Shown here piece after piece: positions 19,774 to 28,846 of a stretch of DNA of 64,000 bases. The notes below the pieces were generated by a model. The model made no database searches and had not been told where the DNA came from. It was given only the letters and a program-made list of their open reading frames with translations. Source of the stretch: Aeromicrobium phragmitis (GTDB lineage Bacteria > Actinomycetota > Actinomycetes > Propionibacteriales > Nocardioidaceae); the NCBI RefSeq assembly GCF_003674095.1, contig NZ_RDBF01000009.1:46233-110232 (forward strand). The letters are read 5' to 3'. Position 1 is the first letter of the stretch, and each line of letters begins with the position of its first letter. Position numbers and translations under genes: made by a program.

Positions 19774-20655
19774 TCAGTGGGGCTCGATGGTGCCGACGAG
19801 GTGCGGCACGGGCTTGCGGGCACCTCGGACGCCGAAGACCATCCGGTCGCCCTGCTGCTCCTGTCCGAACACGACCGTATTGGGGAGCACAATGGGCTTC
19901 TTGAACTCGACCGTCACGGTGTAGGCGTCCGGCAGTCGCGGGCTCAGGGCAGCGAGGCACTTGGCCTTGGTCCACATGCCGTGAGCGATGTTCCGGGGGA
20001 AGCCGAACGCCTTCGCCGTCAAGGGGTACAGGTGGATCGGGTTCCGGTCGCCGGACACCGCCCCGTAGGTCCGACCGAGGTTGCCCGGCAGTTTCCAGTG
20101 CACAGGCCCGGTCGGTGCCTCCACTCCCTCCAGTGGGGGAGTCGTGGGCTCGGGGCCGCTGCCCGAAGAGCCGCGGAAGAAGACCGTCATGCTCTCGTCC
20201 CACACCAGATCGTCGCCGACCCTCGCCTCGGAGAGCAGTTCGACGAGCTGACCTTTGGGATGCGGCGTCAGGGCTGCGGCCCGCAGCGAGAGGTCGTACG
20301 TCTCTTCGGGTGCGATCGGTCGGTGCTGCGTGATCCGGTTGCGCAGATGTACCGCGCCCATCGGGGTGAACGGGAAAGACGTGTCCGTCATCAGTGTCAG
20401 GTGCAGGGTATGTGCCGCCAGATGCGGATACGTAACCGGCAGCGCGGGGGAGAGCGGGAAGCCGCAGACCTCGCGGTAGCGCGCCACGTGGGCGGGGTCC
20501 GTCGTGACGCCTCGGCGTACGAGCGTGGTGTCGGGAAGGCCCCCGCGCTCATGGCGAATGCCGGGCAGCTTGCCGACGACGGGGATCGCCGGCAAGGCCG
20601 CCTTGAGCATCAGCGGGGCGCCCGCGGGCGGAGAGTCGAACGTCCGGGTCGCCAT
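19774..20655 (-). CDS. MaoC-like (R)-enoyl-CoA hydratase, HtdX-like
   Basis: This 293-residue, two-hotdog MaoC-type dehydratase has the hydratase-2 motif YGAVSGDRNPIHLY with its Asp and His, followed by AFGFPRNIAHGMW, in the C-terminal half. The N-terminal half is a degenerate hotdog. It would dehydrate (R)-3-hydroxyacyl thioesters. It lies 1 bp after the FabG4-like gene, the same pair as htdX-fabG4 (Rv0241c-Rv0242c) in M. tuberculosis. The presumed role is therefore a fatty acid synthesis or remodelling step with the neighbouring reductase and thiolase. Confidence 0.85.
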   Translation of the reverse strand: MATRTFDSPPAGAPLMLKAALPAIPVVGKLPGIRHERGGLPDTTLVRRGVTTDPAHVARYREVCGFPLSPALPVTYPHLAAHTLHLTLMTDTSFPFTPMGAVHLRNRITQHRPIAPEETYDLSLRAAALTPHPKGQLVELLSEARVGDDLVWDESMTVFFRGSSGSGPEPTTPPLEGVEAPTGPVHWKLPGNLGRTYGAVSGDRNPIHLYPLTAKAFGFPRNIAHGMWTKAKCLAALSPRLPDAYTVTVEFKKPIVLPNTVVFGQEQQGDRMVFGVRGARKPVPHLVGTIEPH

Positions 20656-20656
20656 G

Positions 20657-21997
20657 TCAGGCCCCGAGGAAGCCCTGGCCGCACACGCGCACGACGTTGC
20701 CGGTGATGGCGCCAGAACCCGGGTGGCAGTACCAGGCGATCGCCTCGGCGACGTCGACGGGCTGGCCGCCCTGTGAGAGCGAGCTGAGCCGTCGGCCGGC
20801 CTCGCGGATGCCGATCGGCATCGTCTTGACCATGTCGGTCTCGATGAACCCGGGTGCGATCGCGTTGACGGTGATGCGCCGGTCGGTGACCCGCGGCGCC
20901 AGGTCCTGGACGAACCCGATCACGCCGGCCTTGGCGGTGCCGTAATTGGTCTGACCGTTGTTGCCCGCGATGCCGGCGATGGAGGAGATGCCGATGATGC
21001 GGCCGCCCTCGCGCACCAGTCCGCGGCTCAGGAGCTCCTCGGTGATGCGTTGCGGCGCTCCGACGCTGACGTCGATGACCTTGTCCCAGTTCTCCGGCTT
21101 CATGTTCTTGAGCCGCTTGTCGCGAGTGATGCCGGCGTTGTGTACGACGATGTCGACCCCGTCGCCGAGCTGGTCGGCGATCGTCGCAGGCGCGTCCTCG
21201 GCGGTGATGTCGGCGATGACCGACGTTCCGCCGAGCTCGGCCATGAGCGAGGCGAGGTCGGTCTGCAACGGCGGGACGTCGAGCCCGATGATGCTCGCGC
21301 CGTCGCGGTGGAGCGTGCGCGCCATGGCGGCACCGAGACCACGCGAAGCGCCGGTGACGAGCGCGACCTTGCCGGCCAACGGCTTGGCGGGATCCGCCGG
21401 TGCGTCGGCGGCGGTCAGCTCAGTCGTGCCGATGCGCACGACCTGGCCGTCGACGAACGTCGATTTGGGGGAGAGCAGGAACTGCAAGGTCGCATCGACG
21501 GCGTCGCGCGACTCGGGGGCGACGTAGACGAGATTCGCGGTGCTGCCGTTGGCGCCGATCTCCTTGCCGAGCGACCGCACGAATCCTTCGAGGCCGCGCT
21601 GCGCGATGGCTGCGCCCGTGGTCTCCGTGCGCTCCGGGAGGAGGCCGAGCACCACGATGCGCGCCGAGGGAGCGAGCTGGCGGAGCACCGGCGTGAAGAA
21701 CTGCTGGATGGCGACGAGGCCCTGCGTGGAGTCGATGCCCGTGGCGTCGAAGACCAGGCCCTTGTACCGGCGGCCCTCGGCGCGCACCGTGGTGGTGTCG
21801 ACGCCCGCGTTCTTGAGCAGCGTGGGGAGCTCGGGGAGCGCGATGCCGTCGTCGGTTCCGCCGAGCAGCACGGTGCCGTCGACGAGCGGGCCTGAGCCGC
21901 GCCACCGCTCGAGCTCCGGCGGATTGGGCAGACCGAGGTTCTTGACGAGGAACTGAGCGATCGGGTTCTGAATCAGCGACTGGTAGCGGTCGGTCAT
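20657..21997 (-). CDS. High-molecular-weight 3-oxoacyl reductase (FabG4-like)
   Basis: This 446-residue protein has two parts. The N-terminal domain of about 200 residues is flavodoxin/Rossmann-like and lacks the catalytic motif. The C-terminal domain is a full SDR with TGASRGLGAAM for nucleotide binding, NAGITRDKRL, a Ser in GISSIAG and catalytic Tyr/Lys in TNYGTAKAG. This is the HMwFabG/FabG4 layout, NADH-dependent reduction of 3-oxoacyl-CoA in mycobacteria. The start is ATG 21997 (MTDRYQS). The extra 31 upstream codons look non-coding. It is divergent from the thiolase gene, with inverted repeats between them. Confidence 0.9.
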   Translation of the reverse strand: MTDRYQSLIQNPIAQFLVKNLGLPNPPELERWRGSGPLVDGTVLLGGTDDGIALPELPTLLKNAGVDTTTVRAEGRRYKGLVFDATGIDSTQGLVAIQQFFTPVLRQLAPSARIVVLGLLPERTETTGAAIAQRGLEGFVRSLGKEIGANGSTANLVYVAPESRDAVDATLQFLLSPKSTFVDGQVVRIGTTELTAADAPADPAKPLAGKVALVTGASRGLGAAMARTLHRDGASIIGLDVPPLQTDLASLMAELGGTSVIADITAEDAPATIADQLGDGVDIVVHNAGITRDKRLKNMKPENWDKVIDVSVGAPQRITEELLSRGLVREGGRIIGISSIAGIAGNNGQTNYGTAKAGVIGFVQDLAPRVTDRRITVNAIAPGFIETDMVKTMPIGIREAGRRLSSLSQGGQPVDVAEAIAWYCHPGSGAITGNVVRVCGQGFLGA

Positions 21998-22020
21998 CGC
22001 GACATCTGTCCTATCTCTCG

Positions 22021-22035
22021 GATACCATCGGTATC
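22021..22035. promoter_or_regulatory. Inverted repeat in the fabG4/fadA divergent promoter
   Basis: GATACC-ATC-GGTATC has perfect 6-bp arms. It lies 24 bp upstream of the reductase start, where a TetR-type repressor could act. The adjacent tetR gene product is the candidate, unproven. Confidence 0.5.
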
Positions 22036-22044
22036 TGAACGCGT

Positions 22045-22057
22045 TACAGTGACTGTA
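22045..22057. promoter_or_regulatory. Second inverted repeat overlapping a fadA -10 candidate
   Basis: TACAG-TGA-CTGTA has 5-bp arms. TACAGT is itself a good -10 for the thiolase, leaving a leader of about 60 nt. The same TACAGTGA is the -10 region of tetR. Confidence 0.4.
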
Positions 22058-22116
22058 GCTTGCCGCCCCCGGTGAGTCCACAGCGAGCATCGCCCCTGCG
22101 AAGAAAGGTCCTCGTC

Positions 22117-23427
22117 ATGGCGTCTGCGAAGTCAGCCCCTCAGCCCGCCGCCGTACGCCGCGTCGCGGTGATCGGCGGCAACCGCATCCCGTTCGCCCGC
22201 TCCAACACCGTGTATTCCGGTGTCTCCAATCAGGAGATGCTGACGGCGGCCCTCAACGGTCTCGTCGAGCGCTTCGACCTGGAAGGCGAGCGCGCCGGCG
22301 AGGTCGTGGCCGGTGCCGTGCTCAAGCACAGCCGCGACTTCAACCTCACCCGCGAGACGGTCCTGGGTTCCAAGCTCTCGCCGGCCACTCCCGCGGTGGA
22401 CATCCAGCAGGCCTGTGACACGGGTATCCAGGCCACGATCCAGGTGGCGAACAAGATCGCCCTGGGCAAGATCGAGTTCGGCATCGCCGGCGGCGCCGAC
22501 ACCACCAGCGACGCCCCGCTGGCGGTAGGTGACTCCCTGCGCAAGATCCTCATCCAGGTCAACGCCGCCAAGGACACCGCCACGCGGCTCAAGCTGCTCA
22601 GCAAGATCCGGCCGCATCACCTCGCCCCGGATCAGCCTCGCAACGAGGAGCCCCGCACCGGTCTGTCGATGGGCGACAGCCAGGCGCTCACCGGTCACGA
22701 GTGGGGCGTGACCCGCGAGGCGCAGGACGAGCTCGCCGTCGCCTCTCACCGCAACCTCGCCGCCTCCTACGAGGAGGGCTGGCAGGACGACCTCGTCACG
22801 CCGTTCCTCGGCGTCGAGCGCGACACGAACCTGCGTCCCGACTCCAGCGTCGAGAAGCTCGCCAAGCTCAAGCCGGTGTTCGGCAAGCAACTGGGGGACG
22901 CCGCGACGATGACGGCCGCCAACTCGACCCCGTTGTCCGACGGCGCGTCGACGGTGCTGCTCGCCTCGGAGGAGGAAGCGGCGCGGCGGGGCTGGGAGCC
23001 GCTGGCATACGTGACCGACTACGAGACGGCCGCGGTCGACTACGTCAACGGCGGGGAGGGCCTGCTGATGGCCCCCGTGTACGCCGTGCCGCGCATGCTC
23101 GAGCGCAACGGCCGCACGCTTCAGGACTTCGACTTCTACGAGATCCACGAGGCGTTCGCGTCACAGGTCCTGACGACGCTGGCCGCCTGGGAGGACGCCG
23201 ACTTCTGCAAGCAGCGACTCGGCCTCGACACCCCGCTGGGCTCGATCGACCGCAGCAAGCTCAACGTCAAGGGCTCCTCGCTGGCGGCTGCGCATCCGTT
23301 CGCGGCGACCGGCGGCCGGATCGTCGCCAACCTCGCCAAGCTGCTGCACGAGAAGGGATCGGGCCGCGGGCTGATCTCGATCTGTGCGGCCGGCGGCCAG
23401 GGCGTCGTCGCGATCCTGGAGCGCTGA
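22117..23427 (+). CDS. Acetyl-CoA C-acyltransferase (FadA2-like thiolase)
   Basis: This 436-residue thiolase cleaves or condenses 3-ketoacyl-CoA. The nucleophile is Cys100 (QQACDTGIQ). His residues lie in HEAFASQVL and AAAHPFAATGGR, and the second catalytic Cys423 is in SICAAGGQGV. A segment around 165-215 rich in charged residues is larger than in classic FadA, as in the FadA2/FadI-like branch. ATG 22117 has an AAGAAAGG SD, and the 19 codons upstream are rejected. Its order with FabG4- and HtdX-like genes matches Rv0241c-Rv0243. Confidence 0.9.
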   Translation: MASAKSAPQPAAVRRVAVIGGNRIPFARSNTVYSGVSNQEMLTAALNGLVERFDLEGERAGEVVAGAVLKHSRDFNLTRETVLGSKLSPATPAVDIQQACDTGIQATIQVANKIALGKIEFGIAGGADTTSDAPLAVGDSLRKILIQVNAAKDTATRLKLLSKIRPHHLAPDQPRNEEPRTGLSMGDSQALTGHEWGVTREAQDELAVASHRNLAASYEEGWQDDLVTPFLGVERDTNLRPDSSVEKLAKLKPVFGKQLGDAATMTAANSTPLSDGASTVLLASEEEAARRGWEPLAYVTDYETAAVDYVNGGEGLLMAPVYAVPRMLERNGRTLQDFDFYEIHEAFASQVLTTLAAWEDADFCKQRLGLDTPLGSIDRSKLNVKGSSLAAAHPFAATGGRIVANLAKLLHEKGSGRGLISICAAGGQGVVAILER

Positions 23428-23432
23428 GCCCG

Positions 23433-23469
23433 GTCCTGCCGGCGCGTGCTCAGCGCGTGCCGGCAGGAC
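23433..23469. terminator. Bidirectional terminator between fadA and tetR
   Basis: GTCCTGCCGGC (23433-23443) pairs with GCCGGCAGGAC (23459-23469), an 11-bp perfect stem. The tetR stop codon is in the loop, so the 3' arm also codes for the TetR C-terminus. Confidence 0.75.
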
Positions 23470-24121
23470 GGCTGGGGCCGATCGCCATGGCGATCAACGA
23501 CCGTTTCGCGTGTTCGACGACCTCGTCGAACGGCAGATCGTCCATGAACGGCAGGCCCGAATGCAGCGACCGCACGGACTTCTGGAAGTTCACCAGATTG
23601 AGCACGCCGAGGCCCTCCGCGTAAAGGATATTCGACATGAGCTGCGGATCGGTCACGGCGAACTCGCCGGCGGCCGTCCCGTCCTCGAGCGCCCGCACGA
23701 CACGGTTGAGGCACTGGAACATGGCCTGGCCCAGCTCGATGAGTCGCTCCTGGCTGACCTCGTCGACGAGGTCCCTGCCCCGGAAGCGCAGAAGCGCCTG
23801 AGCGCAGTCGACGAACGCGGGGTACTCGGCTCCGTAGGCGAAGAACGCGTCAGCCTGGGCGGAGAGGCGTTCGGTGGGGGAGTTCGCGGCGTCGTCCGCC
23901 TCGGCGATGCGCGCCTCGAGCTCGCCGAGGTAGTCGACGAGCGTCATCGCGAACAGCTCCTCCTTCGTCGTGAAGTGGCGGTAGATGATCGCGCGATTGA
24001 TGCCGACCGCCTTGGCGATGTCCTCGATCTGAGCCGCCCGCACGCCGCGTTCGTCGAACAGGCGGCGGGTGGCCTCCACGATCTCGCGGGTGCGGCGCGC
24101 GCGCCGTTCCTCCACAGGCAT
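23450..24121 (-). CDS. TetR/AcrR family transcriptional regulator
   Basis: This 223-residue dimeric repressor has an N-terminal HTH (about residues 25-48: [20 protein letters not shown]) and a variable ligand domain. The context (FadA2-, FabG4- and HtdX-like genes) suggests acyl-CoA or lipid sensing, and M. tuberculosis has a TetR gene (Rv0238) near the same cluster. ATG 24121 is preferred over GTG 24130 because TACAGT precedes the ATG by 7 nt. It is divergent from uvrB, with 52 bp between starts. Confidence 0.87.
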   Translation of the reverse strand: MPVEERRARRTREIVEATRRLFDERGVRAAQIEDIAKAVGINRAIIYRHFTTKEELFAMTLVDYLGELEARIAEADDAANSPTERLSAQADAFFAYGAEYPAFVDCAQALLRFRGRDLVDEVSQERLIELGQAMFQCLNRVVRALEDGTAAGEFAVTDPQLMSNILYAEGLGVLNLVNFQKSVRSLHSGLPFMDDLPFDEVVEHAKRSLIAMAIGPSRPAGTR

Positions 24122-24128
24122 ACGGCTC

Positions 24129-24134
24129 ACTGTA
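24129..24134 (-). promoter_or_regulatory. -10 box of tetR (leaderless)
   Basis: On the minus strand TACAGT lies 7 nt before the ATG at 24121. Confidence 0.55.
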
Positions 24135-24160
24135 TCGGCGTCGTTGTCGGTGGCGGTGCG

Positions 24161-24166
24161 TACGCT
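24161..24166 (+). promoter_or_regulatory. -10 box of uvrB (leaderless)
   Basis: TACGCT lies 7 nt before ATG 24174. The same hexamer and spacing occur at uvrA (29582). Confidence 0.55.
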
Positions 24167-24173
24167 GGAGGGT

Positions 24174-26258
24174 ATGAGGTCAGCGGCAGAGATGACGCGC
24201 CAGGTGGCGCCGTTCGAGGTCGTCTCGCAGTACGCTCCCGCGGGCGATCAGCCCGCGGCCATCGCGGAGATCACCCGCCGGATCCGCGACGGCGTCCAAG
24301 ACGTCGTGCTGATGGGGGCGACCGGCACCGGCAAGACGGCCACGACGGCCTGGATCGCCGAGCAGTTGCAGCGACCGATGCTCGTGCTGCTGCCCAACAA
24401 GACGCTCGCGGCGCAGTTCGCCAACGAGCTTCGTGAACTGCTGCCCAACAACGCGGTTGAGTACTTCGTCTCGTACTACGACTACTACCAACCCGAGGCG
24501 TACATCGCGCAGTCCGACACCTACATCGAGAAGGACTCCTCGATCAACGAGGAGGTCGAGCGCCTGCGCCACTCGGCCACGTGGTCGTTGCTCACCCGGC
24601 GCGACGTCGTCGTCGTCGCCACGGTCTCCTGCATCTACGGACTGGGCTCGGCCCAGGAGTACCTCAACCGGATGATCGGGTTCCGGGTGGGCGAAGAGGT
24701 CGACCGAGACGAGCTGCTGCGGACGCTGGTCCAGGCGCAGTACGTCCGTAACGACGTCGCTTCCACCCGCGGCACGTTCCGCGTCAAGGGCGACACCGTG
24801 GAGATCTTCCCGGTCTACCAGGAGATGGCCGTCCGCATCGAGTTCTTCGGTGACGAGATCGAGCGGCTCATGACACTGCATCCGCTCACCGGCGAGGTGC
24901 TGAGTAACGACCAGGAGCTCTACGTCGGTGCCGCGACGCATTACGCCGCCGGGCAGGACGTCATGACCCGTGCCATCGAGGGCATCAAGTCCGAGCTCGA
25001 GCAACGACTCGCGGTTCTCGAGCGCGAGGGCAAGCTGCTGGAGGCGCAGCGCCTGCGGATGCGCACCACCTACGACATCGAGATGATGGAGCAGGTCGGC
25101 ACGTGCTCGGGCATCGAGAACTACTCGCTGCACATGGACGGGCGCGCCCCAGGCACGGCCCCCAACTGCCTCCTCGACTACTTCCCGGATGACTTCGTGC
25201 TGGTCGTGGACGAATCACACGTCACGATCCCGCAGATCGGCGCGATGTATGAGGGCGACATGAGCCGAAAGCGCTCGCTCGTCGAGCACGGCTTCCGGCT
25301 GCCCAGTGCGATGGACAACCGCCCCTTGAAGTGGCCCGAGTTCCTCGAGCGGATCGGCCAGACCATCTACCTGTCGGCGACCCCTGGTGATTACGAGCGC
25401 GAGAAGGTCCGCGGCGACGTCGTCGAACAGATCATCCGACCCACCGGATTGGTCGACCCGGAAGTCATCGTCAAGCCCACCAAGGGCCAGATCGACGACC
25501 TCATCGGCGAGATCCGCACGCGGGTCGAGCGCAACGAGCGCGTGCTGGTCACCACGCTCACCAAGAAGATGTCCGAGGACCTCACCGACTACCTGCTCGA
25601 GGCCGGGATCCGCACGCGTTATCTGCACAGCGAGGTCGATACGCTGCGACGGGTCGAGCTCCTGCGCGAGTTGCGACTCGGCGAGTACGACGTGCTGGTC
25701 GGCATCAACCTCCTGCGGGAGGGCCTCGACCTTCCCGAAGTGAGCCTGGTGGCGATCCTTGACGCCGACAAGGAGGGCTTCTTGCGCTCCAACCGTTCAC
25801 TCATCCAGACCATCGGTCGCGCGGCGCGTAACGTGTCCGGCCAGGTCATCATGTACGCCGACACGATCACCGACTCGATGGAATCGGCGATCGAGGAGAC
25901 CAATCGCCGTCGTGAGAAGCAGATCGCCTACAACGCCGAGCACGGCGTCGATCCGCAGCCGCTGCGCAAGAAGATCGGCGATATCACCGACATGCTCGCC
26001 CGCGAGGACGCGGACACCAAGAGCCTGCTCGCCGCCACCGGCGACCACCGGCGCAAGGGCGTGGCGGTTCCCCTCGGGCAGTCAGGCGGGTCGGCGGCCG
26101 ACATGCCGTCGGGCGAGCTCGCCTCGCTCATCGACCAGCTCAACGAGCAGATGCACCAGGCGGCCGAAGAACTCCAGTTCGAGCTGGCCGCCCGGCTGCG
26201 CGACGAGATCTCCGATCTCAAGAAGGAGCTGCGCGGCATGCTCGAGGCCGGCGCCTGA
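24174..26258 (+). CDS. uvrB: Excinuclease ABC subunit B
   Basis: This 694-residue helicase-like damage verifier of nucleotide excision repair has Walker A GATGTGKT, the beta-hairpin [11 protein letters not shown] that inserts between strands, and the DEAD-like [10 protein letters not shown]. The C-terminal helicase motifs include [17 protein letters not shown], and a C-terminal UVR domain (about 650-690) binds UvrC. Length and motifs are complete. ATG 24174 is chosen from TACGCT-N7-ATG; the frame is open further upstream into tetR but this is noncoding. uvrA and uvrC follow 3.3 kb downstream as a separate unit. Confidence 0.97.
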   Translation: MRSAAEMTRQVAPFEVVSQYAPAGDQPAAIAEITRRIRDGVQDVVLMGATGTGKTATTAWIAEQLQRPMLVLLPNKTLAAQFANELRELLPNNAVEYFVSYYDYYQPEAYIAQSDTYIEKDSSINEEVERLRHSATWSLLTRRDVVVVATVSCIYGLGSAQEYLNRMIGFRVGEEVDRDELLRTLVQAQYVRNDVASTRGTFRVKGDTVEIFPVYQEMAVRIEFFGDEIERLMTLHPLTGEVLSNDQELYVGAATHYAAGQDVMTRAIEGIKSELEQRLAVLEREGKLLEAQRLRMRTTYDIEMMEQVGTCSGIENYSLHMDGRAPGTAPNCLLDYFPDDFVLVVDESHVTIPQIGAMYEGDMSRKRSLVEHGFRLPSAMDNRPLKWPEFLERIGQTIYLSATPGDYEREKVRGDVVEQIIRPTGLVDPEVIVKPTKGQIDDLIGEIRTRVERNERVLVTTLTKKMSEDLTDYLLEAGIRTRYLHSEVDTLRRVELLRELRLGEYDVLVGINLLREGLDLPEVSLVAILDADKEGFLRSNRSLIQTIGRAARNVSGQVIMYADTITDSMESAIEETNRRREKQIAYNAEHGVDPQPLRKKIGDITDMLAREDADTKSLLAATGDHRRKGVAVPLGQSGGSAADMPSGELASLIDQLNEQMHQAAEELQFELAARLRDEISDLKKELRGMLEAGA

Positions 26259-26277
26259 GCCTGCTTTCGGCGAGGCG

Positions 26278-26283
26278 TACTGT
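26278..26283 (+). promoter_or_regulatory. -10 candidate for the terC riboswitch transcript
   Basis: TACTGT lies 20 bp after the uvrB stop. Initiation about 7 nt downstream would start the transcript just ahead of riboswitch stem P1. Confidence 0.45.
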
Positions 26284-26295
26284 TGGTCCGTTGAA

Positions 26296-26411
26296 CGGAG
26301 GGGAGTATTCCCTCGTCGCGGCGCCGTCATCACGAGGCTCAGGGGAGCGCTCCGGTACTGCGAGCCGCCGCGGCGGTGGAAGAGACCTCCGGTACCGATA
26401 GCAACCGGAGG
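26296..26411 (+). ncRNA. yybP-ykoY (Mn2+) riboswitch with overlapping SD switch
   Basis: Conserved yybP-ykoY pieces appear in order: 5' strand of P1 CGGAGG (26296-26301), GGGGAGTA (L1), CCGTCATCACG, CCGGTACTG, and AGAGACC (L3). The 3' P1 strand is CCTCCG (26386-26391). P1 pairs perfectly. CCTCCGGT (26386-26393) is also perfectly complementary to ACCGGAGG (26404-26411), which is the terC ribosome binding site. Ligand-stabilised P1 would free the SD and switch translation on. The family senses Mn2+ in other bacteria; the strand-exchange mechanism is inferred here. Confidence 0.85.
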
Positions 26412-26419
26412 AATGTTCG

Positions 26420-27430
26420 TTGAACGTCACGACGCTCGAGTGGGGCATCACCATCGCGATGACGATCGGCATCTTGCTGGTCGACATCCTCGTCATCGCC
26501 CGCAAGCCGCACGAACCGAGCACCCGCGAAACGTCGATCGCGTTGTCGATCTACGTCGGCCTGGCCGTCATCTTCGGCATCTGGGTCTGGATGTTCCACG
26601 GGCAGGACTACGGCATCGAGTTCTTCGCCGGTTGGCTGACCGAGTACAGCCTGTCCATCGACAACCTCTTCATCTTCATCATCATCATGGCCAGCTTCGG
26701 CGTGCCGCGGAAGTACCAGCAGGAAGCTCTGCTCGTCGGCATCATCCTCGCCCTGATCTTCCGGGCCATCTTCATCGCGGTCGGGGCTGTGGCGATCAAC
26801 AACTTCGCGTGGGTGTTCTACCTGTTCGGGGCGTTCCTCATCTACACGGCCCTCAAACTGGCCACGAGCCACGACGACGATGACGACGGTGAGAACGCGG
26901 TCGTCCGCTTCGCTCGCAAGCGCTTCAACATGACCGACCAGTGGTCGGGTCTCACGCTGGTCCTGCGGGAGAACGGCAAGCGCGTCATCACTCCGATGGC
27001 CCTCGTCATCATCGCGCTCGGGACGACCGACATCATGTTCGCTCTGGACTCGATTCCGGCGATCTTCGGCCTGACCCAAGAGCCGTACATCGTGTTCACC
27101 GCGAACGTCTTCGCCCTCATGGGCCTGCGTCAGCTGTACTTCCTGCTCGGCGGTCTCCTCCAGCGGCTGGTGTTCCTCTCGTACGGCCTGGCGTTCCTGC
27201 TCTTCTACATCGGCGTCAAGCTGCTTCTGCACGCCCTGCACGAGAACGAGCTGCCGTTCATCAACGGTGGTGAGCACGTCCCGGTGCCCGAGATCCCGAC
27301 GCTCTGGAGCCTCGGCGTCATCGTCGTCACGCTGGCGATCACGGCGGTGGCGAGTCTGTGGTACTCGGCGCGCCATCCCGAGAAGACCGTGGAGGTGCCC
27401 GAGCCGCCGCGCGGCAACCGGGAGATCTGA
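26420..27430 (+). CDS. TerC family integral membrane protein, probable Mn2+ exporter
   Basis: This 336-residue protein has about nine membrane spans. The family acidic motifs are present: EYSLSIDNLFIF near residue 75 and FALDSIPAIFGLTQEPYIVFTANVFALMG-type sequence around 200-225. The Asp residues in these spans are thought to bind cations. A His/Asp-rich cytosolic loop (SHDDDDDGENA, about 150-160) is another metal-binding candidate. The start is a TTG at 26420 with SD GGAGG 8 nt upstream. The upstream Mn2+ riboswitch argues strongly for manganese export rather than tellurite resistance. Confidence 0.88.
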   Translation: MNVTTLEWGITIAMTIGILLVDILVIARKPHEPSTRETSIALSIYVGLAVIFGIWVWMFHGQDYGIEFFAGWLTEYSLSIDNLFIFIIIMASFGVPRKYQQEALLVGIILALIFRAIFIAVGAVAINNFAWVFYLFGAFLIYTALKLATSHDDDDDGENAVVRFARKRFNMTDQWSGLTLVLRENGKRVITPMALVIIALGTTDIMFALDSIPAIFGLTQEPYIVFTANVFALMGLRQLYFLLGGLLQRLVFLSYGLAFLLFYIGVKLLLHALHENELPFINGGEHVPVPEIPTLWSLGVIVVTLAITAVASLWYSARHPEKTVEVPEPPRGNREI

Positions 27431-27524
27431 GCCTATGCGGATCCTCCCTGAGGGCCATGGGGGGCGAACCCTGATGTGTCTCTGAACACTGCGCCGGATG
27501 TGCCGACACAGGGAGTGCTGCGTG

Positions 27525-27530
27525 TACCGT
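27525..27530 (+). promoter_or_regulatory. -10 box of the P450 gene (leaderless)
   Basis: TACCGT lies 6 nt before GTG 27537. Confidence 0.55.
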
Positions 27531-27536
27531 CGTGCC

Positions 27537-28817
27537 GTGTCGTTGTTGAAGACCTATAGTGCGCGGATCGGCGGAGCTTTAGCCCGGCGCCACATCCGCA
27601 AACGCGGCATTGATCTCTCCCAGATCTCGTTCATCCCGGAGGAGACCAAAGCCCCGCTGCAGCGCACTGGCACCGACCCGTTGCCGCAGCTCGCCCGCTA
27701 TCGCGAAGACACGCCGCTGCGCAAACTGGATCTGCCGTTCGCCTTCGACGCCTATCTCCTCACGGGATACGCCGAGACCAGGGAAGTCCTGACGGCCCGC
27801 GACACGTACTCCAACGACATCCGGCACCTGTTCCGCGGCGACGGCCCGGCGACGTCTGACGACATCGGCGGTCTGGGCTTCACCGACCCGCCACTGCACA
27901 CGCGGCTGCGCAAGATCGTCACGCCCGAGTTCACGATGCGGCGGCTCGCACGGCTGGAGCCGATGATCCAGCAGATCGCCGACGACGCCCTCGACGGCCT
28001 CGAGTCCGCCGGACCGGGTGCCGATCTCGCCAAACACGTCGCCTTCCCCGTGCCGTTCAACACCATCTGTGCCCTGCTCGGCCTCGACTACGAGGACCGT
28101 GAGGCGTTCGCGCGGCTCGGGAGCCAGCGCTTCGACGCGACCAACGGCGCCGCGGCCGCCTTCGGTGCCGTCTCGGCTCAGCGCGAGTTCCTGTTCGATG
28201 CCGTGGCCCGCCAGCGCAAGGAACCCGGACCGGGACTCATCGGGCAGATCCTCCAGGCCGAGGGGGACATGATCAGCGATGTCGACCTCGCGGGCCTCGC
28301 CGACGGGGTGTTCACCGGCGGTTTCGAGACCACGGCCGGGATGATCGCGCTGAGCACGCTCGTGCTGCATCGCGATCCCGCCTATGCCGACCTGGTGCGG
28401 TCCGGCAATCGCGAGACGGTCGACCGGGTCATCGAGGAACTGCTGCGGTACCTGTCGGTGGTGCAGGTGGCGTTTCCGCGCTTCGCCAAGCAGGACATGG
28501 AACTGTTCGGCACCAAGCTCAAGGCCGGCGACGTGGTGCTGGCGTCGTTGAGCGCGGCGAATCGGGACCCGAAGGTCGCGGGGGAGCGCCCTGACGAGTT
28601 CGACCCCTACCGCATCCCGACCAGTGGCCACCTGGCGTTCGGGCACGGAATTCACCGCTGCATCGGTGCCGAACTCGCGCGGATGGAGCTGCGCATCGTG
28701 CTGCCCAAGCTCCTGCAGCGCTTTCCCACGCTCGGCATCGCCGTGCCCGAGCGCGAACTCGAGTTCCGTCAGCTGAGCTTCGTCTTCGGGATCGACCGGC
28801 TCCCCGTCACCTGGTGA
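27537..28817 (+). CDS. Cytochrome P450
   Basis: This 426-residue bacterial class I P450 has the heme ligand Cys375 in FGHGIHRCIGAELARME. The I-helix oxygen motif is GGFETTAG and the ExxR motif is EELLRYL. GFTDPPLHTRLRKIVTPEF is the C-helix region. Substrate is unknown; no ferredoxin, reductase or biosynthetic cluster is beside it, so it must borrow redox partners. The frame is open to 27498, but GTG 27537 is preferred because TACCGT-N6-GTG marks a leaderless start and the extra 13 residues (Cys- and Arg-rich) are atypical. Confidence 0.9.
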   Translation: MSLLKTYSARIGGALARRHIRKRGIDLSQISFIPEETKAPLQRTGTDPLPQLARYREDTPLRKLDLPFAFDAYLLTGYAETREVLTARDTYSNDIRHLFRGDGPATSDDIGGLGFTDPPLHTRLRKIVTPEFTMRRLARLEPMIQQIADDALDGLESAGPGADLAKHVAFPVPFNTICALLGLDYEDREAFARLGSQRFDATNGAAAAFGAVSAQREFLFDAVARQRKEPGPGLIGQILQAEGDMISDVDLAGLADGVFTGGFETTAGMIALSTLVLHRDPAYADLVRSGNRETVDRVIEELLRYLSVVQVAFPRFAKQDMELFGTKLKAGDVVLASLSAANRDPKVAGERPDEFDPYRIPTSGHLAFGHGIHRCIGAELARMELRIVLPKLLQRFPTLGIAVPERELEFRQLSFVFGIDRLPVTW

Positions 28818-28846
28818 CGACGACCGCGATCCGGTTCAAGGTGTGA

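Noticed and set aside
19583..19924. 113-codon frame running from the repeat block into the htdX-like gene
   Set aside because: Made of repeat sequence and antisense of the MaoC gene.
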